A stretch of 64,000 nt of DNA from Trileptium ribeirensis (taxonomy: Eukaryota > Nematoda > Enoplea > Enoplida > Thoracostomopsidae): the NCBI GenBank assembly GCA_030248225.1, contig JASANE010011941.1, positions 36,965 to 100,964 of the forward strand. The letters run 5' to 3'. Within the stretch, counting starts at the first letter, position 1. Every line of letters starts with the position of its first letter. Below are positions 50,201-56,385 of this stretch, piece after piece. Both the position numbers and the translations under genes were made by a program. Below the pieces are notes generated by a model that searched no databases, was not told where the DNA came from, and worked only from the letters and a program-made list of their open reading frames with translations.

Positions 50201-51774
50201 GGACGGTTTTTACATAATACAGTGTAGTTATGGTAGGATATTGCTTTATACTGTTAGAATATTTGTGCTTGTTGGTTTTAGATTCAGTCTCGGTCGATGT
50301 CCGACGAAGATCGCTCGGCTATTCACGAAAAATTGTCTGGTGATTGCGGACTGGTAACAGCACAGATCCGCCGTCTTGCCCTCCTCATCTCTAGCCACGC
50401 TGCTGGGTGTGAGCGAAACACTCGCCCTATCTCTTGGGCTCGAGAAATGTGTCGAGCGCATAAAGCTCCTTCTTAGTCTAGGAGATAGCGAGAGGCATTG
50501 CACGAGCGATTAGCATTTTGATCCAGACTCATTTATTTTGTATCGCTCACATGCGCGAATGCGTTGAAAAGAAAAGTGATTTCGATGTGATTATGCGGAG
50601 TATCCCTTGGCAATGGCGTGCTATAACGGGTTAATGATGTTTCTATATTAAATTGATAGGTAATTAATTTGAGTAATGGGACAGTTCATTAGTCCGCCAA
50701 TGGAAGTCACTAAAAGCCACGGCCTTGGTCATGATGAAGGTTTCCCAAGAAGCGTTCATTAAGGAGAGTGTACTGGATAAGGAACCATCGATGTCAGAGC
50801 CCTCAGCCAGCGCCAACACTGGAAAGCTCGAGCAGGTCGATTCTACGAAAACGTCTCACTGATGATTTGCAAACCGCGCGGATAAGTCTTCTACAACATT
50901 GCATTTGAGCATGGTTCAAGGCAGCTGGTGTTACGATATTAAGAAAGTTTCCCGTTAACAAGGAGCTGTCGCACCACTAAATTGTATGAGGGTGTGGTGT
51001 GAAATGATGTTGGAAACCATTTGTTGAATTAAAGCGCTTTCGGTTCTGTTACCGCCATCGTTGCAGAAAACCATTGAAGCGAGTGCGTTGCGGTCAAAGT
51101 TCATACGCATGGTAAAAGTAATGATATGAAAGTAATATGAGATAAAAGTAATAAAAGCAAAGTGAAACATATGATATAAATTACTTACGTTATTGTTGCA
51201 AAAATGCGGTAGCTTGCAGTTGTTACTGCTAAAGCCCTGCGATAGGTCGTGTTTGTAAGTTTAATGGTATTTAGTTTCATTGTTAATTGTATATTTTTTT
51301 CGCCGATGAACTGATGCTCTTTTACCTAGCCGTCAGGAAATGCCCAATTGGAATTTCTATTCGCGATCGTTTGGATATTGCATCTAGGAATCTCCGCTCA
51401 GTCTTCGTAGTTACCTAGTTACATCTGTCCATTCTGTTTTGGCAGGACGTCGTGGAATTTCGCAATGCTTTACATTTAGTAGTGATAACTAAATTACTAT
51501 ATTGGCTTAGACACCCAGTGTATTTGATTTGCGTTTTATGCATTCTCTGTTAGTTAATTTTATAACAAATTTTAGTAATAATTGTAGCACTGCCGCGTGG
51601 AATCGCCTACTGTTCTGCTAAAGGCATTGGCTGTTCAGGAAGACGACTATTTGTCACAAGCAGAATTGGCACTTCGACGCGCTCAGCATAGTTCTGTGTT
51701 CGAAGTCGGAACGAAGATTGAAGCGCTTCGCGATGCAAGTCGCTGTTTTACAAACGGCGGATGGGAGTCGTCAG
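17187..51774 (+). CDS. VPS16: VPS16, HOPS/CORVET core subunit, multi-exon, incomplete at both ends
   Basis: VPS16 is a class C vacuolar sorting protein. With VPS11, VPS18 and VPS33 it forms the core of HOPS and CORVET, which tether endosomes and lysosomes and chaperone SNARE assembly on the cytosolic face. Fifteen exons on the + strand align in order with animal VPS16, giving about 678 residues if the intact version of exon 14 is used; the human protein has about 840. Exons 1-10 make the Vps16_N beta-propeller and 12-15 the start of the Vps16_C solenoid. All intron phases are compatible, and donors include GTAAGT, GTTAGT, GTTAAG and GTGTGT. The 3' exons, including the VPS33-binding part, are not seen. 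Exon 14 is damaged on this strand (see 50282-50629) but intact on the opposite strand of the inverted repeat. The largest intron contains a Gypsy element. Confidence 0.9.
17283..19213 (+). other. VPS16 intron, nothing recognised inside
   Basis: AT-rich, with no repeat or open frame I can support. Confidence 0.6.
19214..19299 (+). CDS. VPS16: VPS16 exon 2
   Basis: Acceptor TTTCAG, donor GTTAGT. It encodes 28 residues including SFVIYIYTAAGQTIGKIA, equivalent to the LDIYSASG segment of other VPS16 proteins. The split first codon completes the Ala of GGPIA. Confidence 0.88.
19300..21977 (+). other. VPS16 intron with repeat remnants
   Basis: At about 19568-19605 lies a sequence like the end of repeat family E (CTGGCCTGTTCACAGC, then CCGAAAAAGG). 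ACAGGCC near 20160 may be its other end. A family A copy occupies about 21110-21570. The rest is unremarkable AT-rich DNA. Confidence 0.5.
21110..21570 (+). repeat. Interspersed repeat family A, copy 1
   Basis: Closely similar to 31370-31810. Shared words include GCGTGGTATGCATCAAATA, CTTCAAATTATAATTTTTC, AAATTTGGGATTTATAA and CCTGAATTTGGAACGATAAA. A more diverged copy lies at 35330-35660. I see no coding capacity, TIRs or LTRs, so the class is unknown. Confidence 0.65.
21978..22139 (+). CDS. VPS16: VPS16 exon 3
   Basis: Acceptor TTTTAG, donor GTACGT, both phase 0, 54 codons. It encodes WNNGELVDLQWSVGEDL, then GRVFVYSMFG and TFTMGN, matching the WKSGPVVSLGWS, VLVYGLHG and FSMGN landmarks of the propeller. 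Confidence 0.9.
22140..24064 (+). other. VPS16 intron, nothing firm inside
   Basis: AT-rich. An open frame of 132 codons (23666-24064) abuts the next exon. It has no recognisable family and its hydrophobic, AT-coded content suggests chance. Confidence 0.5.
24065..24215 (+). CDS. VPS16: VPS16 exon 4
   Basis: Acceptor TTATAG, donor GTAAG. Fifty codons plus one base. It encodes ELKVINCGTFISYTGTTG, then IAVLTGAGRFYLV, matching RVLDARIF and GVAILTGAHRF in other VPS16 proteins. Confidence 0.92.
25013..25390 (-). CDS. Antisense 125-residue open frame, unrecognised
   Basis: Starts at ATG 25390 and ends at 25013. The protein begins MAGPTTESTPALEFLPN, has one possible membrane segment (ISFLKLVPFAVFMPGLVA, about residues 89-106) and ends in a basic tail (RINGLRKKRKATKP). 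Composition is more protein-like than its surroundings. It lies within a VPS16 intron on the opposite strand, so it could be a nested gene, a retroposed copy or chance. I do not recognise it, and no clear poly(A) signal lies close behind. Confidence 0.3.
   Translation of the reverse strand: MAGPTTESTPALEFLPNETLRNTCAFQCSSSASIGKPFLANTNMTKREAFKGKVTDSIFVPKRTKSGIIYQDNGFQKWWRVRQWQTDGISFLKLVPFAVFMPGLVAMKNRTRINGLRKKRKATKP
26330..27010 (-). mobile_element. Interspersed repeat family B, copy 2, truncated
   Basis: Reverse orientation, starting at ACTAGTAACTCGC (about 26335). Matches to other copies include TTTCTGGCAAAGGGTCGA (26753) and CTATATATAGACCATTC (26504). It ends abruptly near 27010 at the broken 5' edge of the Gypsy element, and the remaining part of B is not found beyond the Gypsy LTR. 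The open frame at 26832-27035 belongs to this repeat and is not gag. Confidence 0.6.
27040..27624 (+). pseudogene. Gypsy gag remnant with zinc knuckle
   Basis: The frame 27160-27492 and the bases before it encode a capsid-like segment (FMKDQFHPKRF, IQELAARIRQDAATC). After a frame change a CX2CX4HX4C knuckle is read at 27573-27617 (CGQPNHKANDC), but a TAA at 27576-27578 follows its first Cys. The 5' part of gag is missing. Confidence 0.75.
27625..28326 (+). pseudogene. Gypsy protease and start of RT, ended by a stop
   Basis: 233 codons. The retropepsin motif appears as LELDTATAGNF, where DTG or DSG is expected; the catalytic Asp is kept but the Gly is replaced. The C-terminal part (about residues 200-233, CKARPVPFAIQADLEKAYES) is the beginning of the RT domain. 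The frame closes with TGA at 28324-28326. Confidence 0.8.
28351..29049 (+). pseudogene. Gypsy reverse transcriptase core
   Basis: Contains VCGDYSVNIN, FTKIDLADAYNQI, RLPFGIKSAPGYFQ and the catalytic box YLDD within IAVYLDDILVSG (about 28700-28730). The thumb/connection segment with FLGSVQFYAKFLP follows. The catalytic residues are intact, but the domain is isolated by stops at 28348 and 29047. Confidence 0.9.
29050..29400 (+). pseudogene. Gypsy RNase H domain
   Basis: Continues the RT frame after the stop at 29047. It carries the RNase H acidic residues in ACDASNVGMGA, QKEALAIIFGLKKF and TLVTDHPP. It ends with TAA at 29398-29400; the following frame (29425-29799) carries the linker ending in ANADVLSRLP. 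Confidence 0.85.
29401..30913 (+). pseudogene. Gypsy linker and integrase, catalytic triad lost
   Basis: After the tether (29425-29799) comes the HHCC zinc finger (LHLGHFGMPRAR, CRTCTSC; 29835-29942), a frameshift, then the core (frame 29927-30472). The first Asp is present in LHLDHAIN. The second catalytic position reads TNN where TDN is expected. The Glu position reads NGSPGRLVQ where AERF-like residues are expected, giving Gly. A GPY/F-like C-terminal module (YKVGDPVYALYFGP) follows at 30515-30700. Integration activity is therefore excluded. Confidence 0.85.
30935..31326 (+). repeat. Gypsy 3' LTR
   Basis: A polypurine tract (GGCGGGGAG) is followed by TGTTATG at 30935. The LTR ends at ATACAACA (31326), giving TGTT/AACA inverted ends. 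AATAAA lies at 31271-31276, and pyrimidine-rich U5-like sequence precedes the end. Boundaries come from these signals alone because no second LTR exists to compare. Confidence 0.6.
31370..31810 (+). repeat. Interspersed repeat family A, copy 2
   Basis: The best match to the copy at 21110-21570; it begins almost directly after the Gypsy LTR. A short internal duplication (GGATTTATAAGTTTCAAAA twice, near 31580 and 31610) distinguishes it. Confidence 0.65.
32435..32556 (+). CDS. VPS16: VPS16 exon 5
   Basis: Acceptor TCCAG, donor GTAAGT, 40 codons after a split Gly. It encodes KSTCWAVYSGNRSTSIIA, then DNGEIYKFS, matching APSCWTVL and the following blade of the propeller. Confidence 0.88.
32795..32914 (+). 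CDS. VPS16: VPS16 exon 6
   Basis: Acceptor TTTCAG, donor GTAAGT, exactly 40 codons in phase 0. It encodes YRHIAISPSATSIALMSENG, then QIGTIDLK, matching [21 protein letters not shown]. A short intron (32557-32794) precedes it. Confidence 0.92.
32952..33990 (+). mobile_element. Interspersed repeat family B, copy 3, near full length
   Basis: Begins CGAAGCGAGCGGAGTTTTCA and ends CTCGCACCGTTTCACC with an ATACTAGTAAT flank. Internal units each contain TCTAGAGTCC/TCTAGACTT, a GCTTTTTCAT/CCATTG block and a GGTCTATATA-like block, repeating about every 150-180 bases. It lies within a VPS16 intron. Confidence 0.65.
34959..35014 (+). CDS. VPS16: VPS16 exon 7, very short
   Basis: Acceptor TTTTTAG, donor GTATGT, 18 codons plus two bases. 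It encodes TSFCEVDSGIRRKPYYFC, matching KLCEFNCNIRAPPKQMVW. The split codon becomes Trp on joining to exon 8. Confidence 0.8.
35330..35660 (+). repeat. Interspersed repeat family A, diverged copy 3
   Basis: GAATACGATAAAAACGAT, TAAGCAGTAAGGACCTTC and TTTTCTGGTCATTTGAAG align in order with the family A copies at 21.1 and 31.4 kb, but with lower similarity. Confidence 0.4.
36371..36454 (+). CDS. VPS16: VPS16 exon 8
   Basis: Acceptor CACACAG; donor GTATGA at 36455 was chosen over GTGTAT at 36453 because only it keeps the frame with exon 9. It encodes CGNEAVVCYQDTQSDSLTLL, then GLRGGMN, matching KERAVVVAWERRLMVVGD. Confidence 0.85.
36455..37860 (+). other. VPS16 intron, first part, nothing recognised
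   Basis: AT-rich without repeats or exons that I can support. Confidence 0.5.
37861..38173. mobile_element. Tc1/mariner-like MITE
   Basis: Inverted ends of about 24 bp: CAGTTACA at 37863 and TGTAACTG ending at 38171, each flanked by TA (37861-37862 and 38172-38173). A TA duplication with CAGT-type ends fits Tc1/mariner. Inside, the word TTTAATTTAACGAATTTCG is repeated at least twice, and GATCGATT-type words sit near both ends. Too short to code. Confidence 0.7.
38184..38530. mobile_element. Interspersed repeat family E with short inverted ends
   Basis: Left end TGGCCTGTCCATAGCACTCC (about 38179) and right end CTCCCACTGTGGACAGGCCA (to about 38532) are inverted. The interior carries GGGGACATGGGGGAAAAT, which recurs at 40400 and, mirrored, at the right edge of the window. 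A related end occurs near 19570. No protein. Confidence 0.5.
39628..39722 (+). CDS. VPS16: VPS16 exon 9
   Basis: Acceptor TATGTAG, donor GTTAGC. It encodes FPLYGSIAVGCELDGVRVIS, then TAVP, matching SYLVPELDGVRIFS and HEVP near the end of the propeller. Length from exon 8 to the ELDG motif equals that of other VPS16 proteins. Confidence 0.9.
40950..41800 (+). mobile_element. Interspersed repeat family C, copy 1
   Basis: Begins near GCAGGACTCAGAACCACTGG and ends with CGCTTCGTTCGTGTCACTCA. The anchor TCTACAAAA/TCTACAAAG recurs at 41131, 41306 and 41471 (spacing 175 and 165), so the core is a tandem array of about 170-bp units. A second copy lies at 46590-47470. It lies just before VPS16 exon 10. 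Confidence 0.65.
41970..42046 (+). CDS. VPS16: VPS16 exon 10
   Basis: Acceptor TTTCTAG, donor GTGAGT, 25 codons after a split Val. It encodes GIGSVAPGALLMEAYSEFE, matching KIASMAPGALLLEAQKEYE. The mirrored copy at 62342 has a replaced 5' half. Confidence 0.88.
43164..43295 (+). CDS. VPS16: VPS16 exon 11
   Basis: Acceptor TTTCAG, donor GTTAAG, exactly 44 codons in phase 0. It encodes KASSKASEYIGMLEGGNMVR, then AVDECLKAAAHAASDPDL, the helical linker equivalent to ESQKADEYLREI in other VPS16 proteins. Intact, unlike its mirror copy at 61108-61235. Confidence 0.92.
43296..45571 (+). other. VPS16 intron, nothing recognised
   Basis: AT-rich, present again in mirror image at 58832-61107. The open frames here, such as 43638-43826, appear in both arms only because the arms are copies. 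Confidence 0.5.
45572..45705 (+). CDS. VPS16: VPS16 exon 12, start of the C-terminal solenoid
   Basis: Acceptor TTTTAG, donor GTAAGC, 44 codons plus two bases. It encodes ASFGKSFQPEMDE, then RILRVLNALRDIHIAIPLTF, matching AASFGKCFL and [20 protein letters not shown], a strong family signature. Confidence 0.95.
46201..46277 (+). other. Exon-like block with good splice sites, not in the VPS16 frame
   Basis: Acceptor TTTTACAG and donor GTGAGA bound 77 bases between VPS16 exons 12 and 13. Including it would shift the frame. It is retained in the mirror arm (about 58130-58206) with only a one-base homopolymer difference. It may be a frame-breaking cassette exon or chance. Confidence 0.25.
46590..47470 (+). 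mobile_element. Interspersed repeat family C, copy 2
   Basis: Same order of motifs as copy 1: AGGAGTCATACTAGTAGCC start, units with GCTCTACAAAATAAAAC and AACCCATTTT, and a CGCTTCGATCGTTTCACTCA end. The last unit contains the open frame 47252-47470, which I regard as non-coding. Confidence 0.6.
48017..48161 (+). CDS. VPS16: VPS16 exon 13
   Basis: Acceptor TTGTAG, donor GTAAAA, 48 codons after a split Gln. It encodes VLIDRLIARRQWPLAVRICE, then LLSWALIK, matching [20 protein letters not shown], the most conserved VPS16 block. Its mirror copy lost the acceptor. Confidence 0.96.
48881..49852 (-). mobile_element. Interspersed repeat family B, copy 4
   Basis: Starts at ACTAGTAACTCGCAAGCGAA and ends near AACTCCGCTCCTCCGTTTAC (49850). 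It is the mirror of the copy at 54471-55514 and contains the same four tandem units. Reverse orientation relative to copies 1 and 3. Confidence 0.7.
50282..50629 (+). pseudogene. VPS16: VPS16 exon 14, damaged on this strand
   Basis: Begins in frame after TTTTAG with IQSRSMSDED, then loses the frame repeatedly. Compared with the mirror copy (53639-54025, 387 bases) it is 39 bases shorter, with many scattered one- to few-base losses and some changes, for example in the Pro/Gln-rich middle. The DNA remains recognisable to its end at a GTTAAT donor. Dense scattered indels look more like uncorrected long-read errors than natural decay, but that is inference. Confidence 0.85.
50690..50960 (+). pseudogene. 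Intronic LINE fragment, damaged copy
   Basis: The error-rich mirror of the open frame at 53283-53590. Words such as TTCCCAAGAAGCGTTCATTA and GATGATTTGCAAACCG are shared, but the frame is broken. Confidence 0.45.
51588..51774 (+). CDS. VPS16: VPS16 exon 15, last one recognised
   Basis: Acceptor TTGTAG, donor GTATAA, 62 codons plus one base. It encodes YLSQAELALRRAQ, then KIEALRDASRCFTNG, matching the [23 protein letters not shown] helices of the solenoid. It falls in the unpaired turn of the inverted repeat, so it is present once. The next exon is not found before 52.5 kb. Confidence 0.88.
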
Positions 51775-51997
51775 GTATAAAATTGATTTGGACGCTGAGC
51801 ACTTTTACTTGAGGATTATGCCCATTTTGAATGGTTATGATTACAGAAAAATTAACCACAGAACAATATAAACGTACGCCACAGCAAATTAACAGTACAC
51901 AGCTACCGCGATTTAATATTTAACCGAGTTAGCAACAAAATCATCACATAACATGGAAATGGTATTTCAGTTTTGTGTACATTGATTATAGATATAC

Positions 51998-52100
51998 CAG
52001 GGAGTAACCGGAATTCCGGTTCCGGCGAAAATCGTGTTTCGGTTGCGGTTCCGGCAAAGGGCAAAAACCATATCGGAACCGGAATTCCGGTTTAAAAATT
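51998..52100 (+). mobile_element. Possible hAT terminus with CCGGAATTCCGG words
   Basis: CAGGGAGTAACCGGAATTCC is followed by repeated GGTTCCGG and GGAACCGGAATTCCGG words, typical of some hAT ends. No partner end is seen before the G tract, so assignment is tentative. Confidence 0.3.
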
Positions 52101-52565
52101 TTGTTTGAAATTTTCCACGTTTTTGCTTTATCCTGTAATCCAAACATATGTAATATATATTATACAATGATCAAGCTCCAATACAACCAAGCAAAAGAAA
52201 AGATTAACTAACCAATTTGCCTTGTAAAACGTAAGCAGGGCACATAATTTGAGCAGGAATTTTTCATAATAACATGCATTAGTTTGTTAAATCAAAGCCA
52301 GGGCTTATAGTATTTTACAATCAGAAGTTTGTGGAAAGTTTGATTAACGGTAATGGTAAAGGGTGTGGTTAGATAAGTATAGGGATTTGGTAAAGTAGAG
52401 TGCGTTGTAATTGGTAATAGTTAAATTGAGTAATAAGTTATTCAGTGCTTTTTGGAAGATGTATTTATTGAATATGGAGAATCAAGTGTGTCTCATTTAT
52501 AGATGTGATTAGAAGTTAAAATATTATATTAATTATGGGATGTTTGTCAAAATTGGGATAGAAAG

Positions 52566-52745
52566 TGTATGATAGAAATAGGGGGGGGGGGGGGGGGGGG
52601 AGGGGGGGGGGGGTGGTTTTTTGGGGGAAAAAAATGGAAGGGGAGTTTTGTTATTTTGGGGGGAAAGGATTTTTGGGTTATTTGGGTTATTGTTTGTTTT
52701 TAGGAGGGGGAGGGGGGTGGGAGGGGGTTGAGGGAGGGGGGGGAA
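52566..52745. other. G-homopolymer-rich, abnormal stretch
   Basis: About 180 bases dominated by G runs (up to about 20), with short A and T runs and almost no C on this strand. It sits at the turn of the inverted repeat. It looks like poor base calling or a (G)n expansion; the 117-residue Pro-rich minus-strand frame is its shadow. Confidence 0.75.
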
Positions 52746-53282
52746 GAAATAAAGAGATATAAACGAAATCAAACATGGGTTAAGCAATAAGAATTTAGTT
52801 ATCATATAAATGTAAAGATTCGAATTCCGTCTCAAAAAGAATGAGATGTATAGGATAAGTGAGCGGAGATTTAGATGCAATATCAACGTCGCGATAGAAA
52901 TTCAATTGGCATTTCTCGCTAGGAAGAGATCAGTTCACGGCGAAAAAAATATACAATTAACAATGAAATAAATACATTAAACTTACAACCGCTATCGAGG
53001 GCTTTAGAGTACAACTCAAGCTACCGCATTTTTGCAACAATAACGTAAGTAATTTATATCATATGTTTCACTTTGCTTTTATTACTTTTATCTCATATTA
53101 CTTTCATATCATTACTTTTACCATGCGTATGAACTTTGACCGCAACGCACTCGCTTCAATGGTTTTGTGCAACGATGGACGGTGAACAGAACCGAAAGCC
53201 GCTTTGAATTCAACAAATGGGTTTCCAACATCATTTCACACCACACCCTGCATACAATTTAGTGGCTGCGACAGCTTCCTTG

Positions 53283-53590
53283 TTAAGCGGGAAACTTTCT
53301 TAATATCGTGAACACCAGCTGCCTTGAACCATGCTCAAATGCAATGTTGTAGAAGTACTTATCCGCGTCGGTTTGCAAATCATCAGTGAGACGTTTTCGT
53401 AGAATCGACCTGGTCTCGACGTCTTTCCAGTGATTGGCGCTGGTACTGAGGGCTTCTGGCACATCGATGGTTGTGTCACTTATCCAGTACACTCTCCTTA
53501 ATGAACGCTTCTTGGGAAACGCTTCATTCATCGCACCAAGGGCCGTGGCTTTTAGTGACTTCCATTGGCGGACTTAATGGAAATGCTCCC
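53283..53590 (-). pseudogene. LINE fragment between endonuclease and RT
   Basis: The minus-strand frame reads RQWKSLKATALGAMNEAFPK, then YWISDTTIDVPEAL, TDDLQTDADKYF and LVFTILRKF. The order (basic stretch, W-I-S-D-T, D-K-Y, then R-L/LRKF) resembles the linker before RT in non-LTR elements. It lies in the intron after VPS16 exon 14. Short and without catalytic residues. Confidence 0.4.
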
Positions 53591-53638
53591 ATTACTCAAA
53601 TTAATTACCTATCAATTTAATATAGAAACATCATTAAC

Positions 53639-54025
53639 CCGTTTATAGCACGCCATTGCCAAGGGATACTTCCGCATAATCACATCGAAATCACTTTTCT
53701 TTTCAACGCATTCGCGCATGTGAGCGATGACAAAATAAATGAGTTCTGGATCAAAATGCTGAATCGCTCGTTGCAATGCCTTCTCGCTATCTCCTAGACT
53801 AAGAAGGAGCTTTATTTGGCGCTCGACACATTTCTCGTAGCCCAAGAGCATTAGGGCGAGCTGCTTTCGCTCACACCCAGCAGCGACTTGGGCTAGTTCC
53901 GAGTATGGAGGAGGCACGGACGAAGACGGCGGCATCTGTTGCTGTTGACCAGTTCCGCAATCACCAGACAATTTTTCGTGAATTAGCCGAGCCGTATCTT
54001 CGTCGGACATCGACCGAGACTGAAT
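53639..54025 (-). CDS. VPS16: VPS16 exon 14, intact copy in the right arm
   Basis: 129 codons on the minus strand after a TTTTAG acceptor (exon start at 54025), ending before a GTTAAT donor. It encodes MSDEDTARLIHEKLSG, a Gln/Pro-rich insert (QQQQMPPSSSVPPP), then ERKQLALMLLGYEKCVERQI, LLLSLGDSEKALQRAIQHFD and YPLAMACYKR. These match VSDEDVARAINQKLG, ELAIKLLEYE, LLLKMKRSKLALSKAIE and QPMALSLYRQ of VPS16. Its phases fit exons 13 and 15 on the + strand, so this is what the damaged left copy should be. Confidence 0.93.
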
Positions 54026-54470
54026 CTAAAACCAACAAGCACAAATATTCTAACAGTATAAAGCAATATCCTACCATAACTACACTGTATTATGTAAAAA
54101 CCGTCCGCAAAATATACTGACTGAATTTAATAAGCTAATCGTAGTTGAGCTCAAATTTTGTTGAAGGTCTTGTTTTAATTTTTAGTGAATTTGAAGTGAG
54201 AACACCGTTCAAACTTTTGAAGTGTAATATTTTAGCCTAACAGATGCAGTGTTGAAAAAGTTTAAGCTCAAAAATTTAGCAAGAAATTTTGAAACACCGT
54301 GGATTGCAACATTTTTCAATTAAAATCACCGAAAATTTTTAGCAACAAGTTTGCAGGTGCGAATGATCCTTAAGGCTTAGTTTGTAATAATAAGTCAACG
54401 AAGAGGCACACAGAATGGAATAACCAAAAACCAACAAACAACGGCAGGCAACAACATTGTATTTTTATTA

Positions 54471-55514
54471 AGTGAAACGGAGCGAGCGGAGTTTCAAGTA
54501 ATGGCGCTAGGAGGAAAATCGTGAAAAGTTTTCGTCCGTTCGCTGTAAGTCATAACTCATTTTCGGATGGACGGATTTCGGCAATTTTTTTCTTTGATAG
54601 CAAAAGTGATTTCTATGTGCCGTTTAATTGAACGCGAACAGCTCCGACCCCGTATTCCATAACAAAATTGCAAAAACAGGTGCTTACGGGTTTTTTTTGC
54701 AAAATCTGACCATACGGGTACCAGTCTCTCGCTGCCCATGTCAAGCGACACAAGCTTTGCATCGAGAAATTCGAAAAATAGAGACCACCATTGTCAGCAA
54801 TGATTTGATTATCTTGAGTTCAAAGTGCATATTTCTAGCCTTTTCAATGAGTTTAGGGTCAATGTACCCGATTTCCAGAATATAGTCAGTTTTCTGTTAT
54901 TTGGCTAGGTATTGCATAATTGCCTATATAGGTTATCGGTATACGGTTTGGTTATCTACAGTCCAGCAGGAGTATCTTATGCCTTTTCAGACGTTTTATT
55001 GGGTTTGGGGTCAATGAACCCAATTTTCAGAAAATAGTACCTATTCAGTAGTTTGGTACATGACAATAAAAGTAGTTTATATAGAGGTTTTTTGGTATGC
55101 TGAATACAATTATTTGATTATCTAGAGTCCGACGTGCATATTTAATGCTTTTTCATGGGGTTTAAAAGGGTTTAAGATCGGTAAAACCGATTTCCAGAAC
55201 ATAGTCTGTCTCCAGTTGTTTGGCTACATATTGCGTACGGGTCATCAGGAATTTGTTTATAACAGCTTTTTCGGTAGGCTGAATTCGATCGTTTGGCTAT
55301 CTAGAAACTAGAACAAATACTTGGTGCTTTGTCAGTTGTTTTCGATGGGTTCAGGATCAACGAGATTTTAGGATTTTCAATGGATTCAGGGTTCAAGACG
55401 TTATAGTGTGGTATATACATCAAACACAGCCTGTTACAACGTGATAAAACAAAATGATAATTTAAAAATAAAACCACGCTCACTCTATTTCACCTTCGCT
55501 TGCGAGTTACTAGT
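54471..55514 (+). mobile_element. Interspersed repeat family B, copy 5 (mirror of copy 4)
   Basis: Best copy for seeing the structure. A head with GAAACGGAGCGAGCGGAGTT, then units marked by TATCTTGAGTTC (54810), TATCTACAGTCC (54953), TATCTAGAGTCC (55119) and TATCTAGAAAC (55298), spaced 143, 166 and 179 bases, then a tail with CTCACTCTATTTCACCTTCG and a TTACTAGT end. Confidence 0.72.
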
Positions 55515-56240
55515 TTATGACCCTGGTATACTTCTAAAAGCACCGAAATGCCCGTCTTAATCCGTGAGAGATAAAAATATGATTTTAGCAACGAAAACGT
55601 AGCGTGGACGTTATTTTACGCGGTAATGAAACTTTTACAATAATTTTCTTAATATATAAACACTATTCATTAAAACTGCGTCTTCCTCAAAGCTTTGCAA
55701 AAAACCTGAAAATAAAGCAAAATTTCTACGAAAGTATCACTTCTCGCAACCTCCAGTATCAATACTGTGGCATGTCGGTACAGTTCATGGATTATATTTT
55801 AGTAGACGTTACCAAATAAGCACACCACGAAGAAACACACTTGTATGTAATTATGTCCACATTTAGACATATCGACTCATCAAGACAACTGAGTTCACAA
55901 AACGCAAGCTTCCCAAAACTAAATGTCAGAGCTTTTCTTAAAGCGCGCTTCACTCTTGCCAGCCGTTAGCACTACTCTAGAATTAACTAAACTAATTAAA
56001 ACATTATGGACAAAAGAAGCACGTCCACCACTAAGCGAAACTACTCAAGATTAATAATTCAAATTACTTCCACAGTTGTTATAGAGGTTACTTTAGCGGA
56101 TCGATTTAAATCTGGACGACAACATAGTTTGATCCTTGGAGAGCAATCAAAATATGTGCTAAATTCAACAATTTTTATGAAAATTACTTCGAAACAAAAT
56201 TAAACTGGCAACAAAGGCGGCATTTACCACGTTGTTTTAC

Positions 56241-56385
56241 CTTGATTAAAGCCCAGCTAAGTAAAACTCGGTTCTTTCCATGTTCTGGGTCGATTTGAAG
56301 CCATTCGCATATTCGCACAGCCAACGGCCATTGACGACGTGCGATCAAGCGATCAATTAGAACAGGAATACTAAGATCTTCAAGT
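56241..56385 (-). pseudogene. VPS16: VPS16 exon 13 copy with lost splice acceptor
   Basis: The coding part is equal in length to the left copy and stays open, but the acceptor reads TTGTAA instead of TTGTAG (56386-56391 on the + strand, TTACAA). Without the AG it should be skipped. Confidence 0.85.

Larger units (their letters stand above)
40402..51540 (+). repeat. Left arm of a giant inverted repeat
   Basis: From about 40402 this arm pairs with the reverse complement of the right arm. Positions correspond as x + y near 104402 over most of its length (for example 40488 with 63914, 48017 with 56385) and drift to about 104230 near the turn because of indels. It carries VPS16 exons 10-14, two family C elements, one family B element and a LINE fragment. 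Its true left limit may lie further left, because the right arm continues past the window. Confidence 0.93.
51541..52759. other. Unpaired turn (loop) of the inverted repeat
   Basis: The only part of 40.4-64 kb that does not clearly pair. It contains VPS16 exon 15, a possible hAT end, a plain AT-rich stretch and the G-homopolymer tract. Pairing between arms becomes indel-ridden on either side (51200-51540 with 52760-53020). Confidence 0.7.

Noticed and set aside
52533..52886. 117-residue Pro-rich minus-strand frame
   Set aside because: Produced by the G-homopolymer stretch; it has no coding-like composition.
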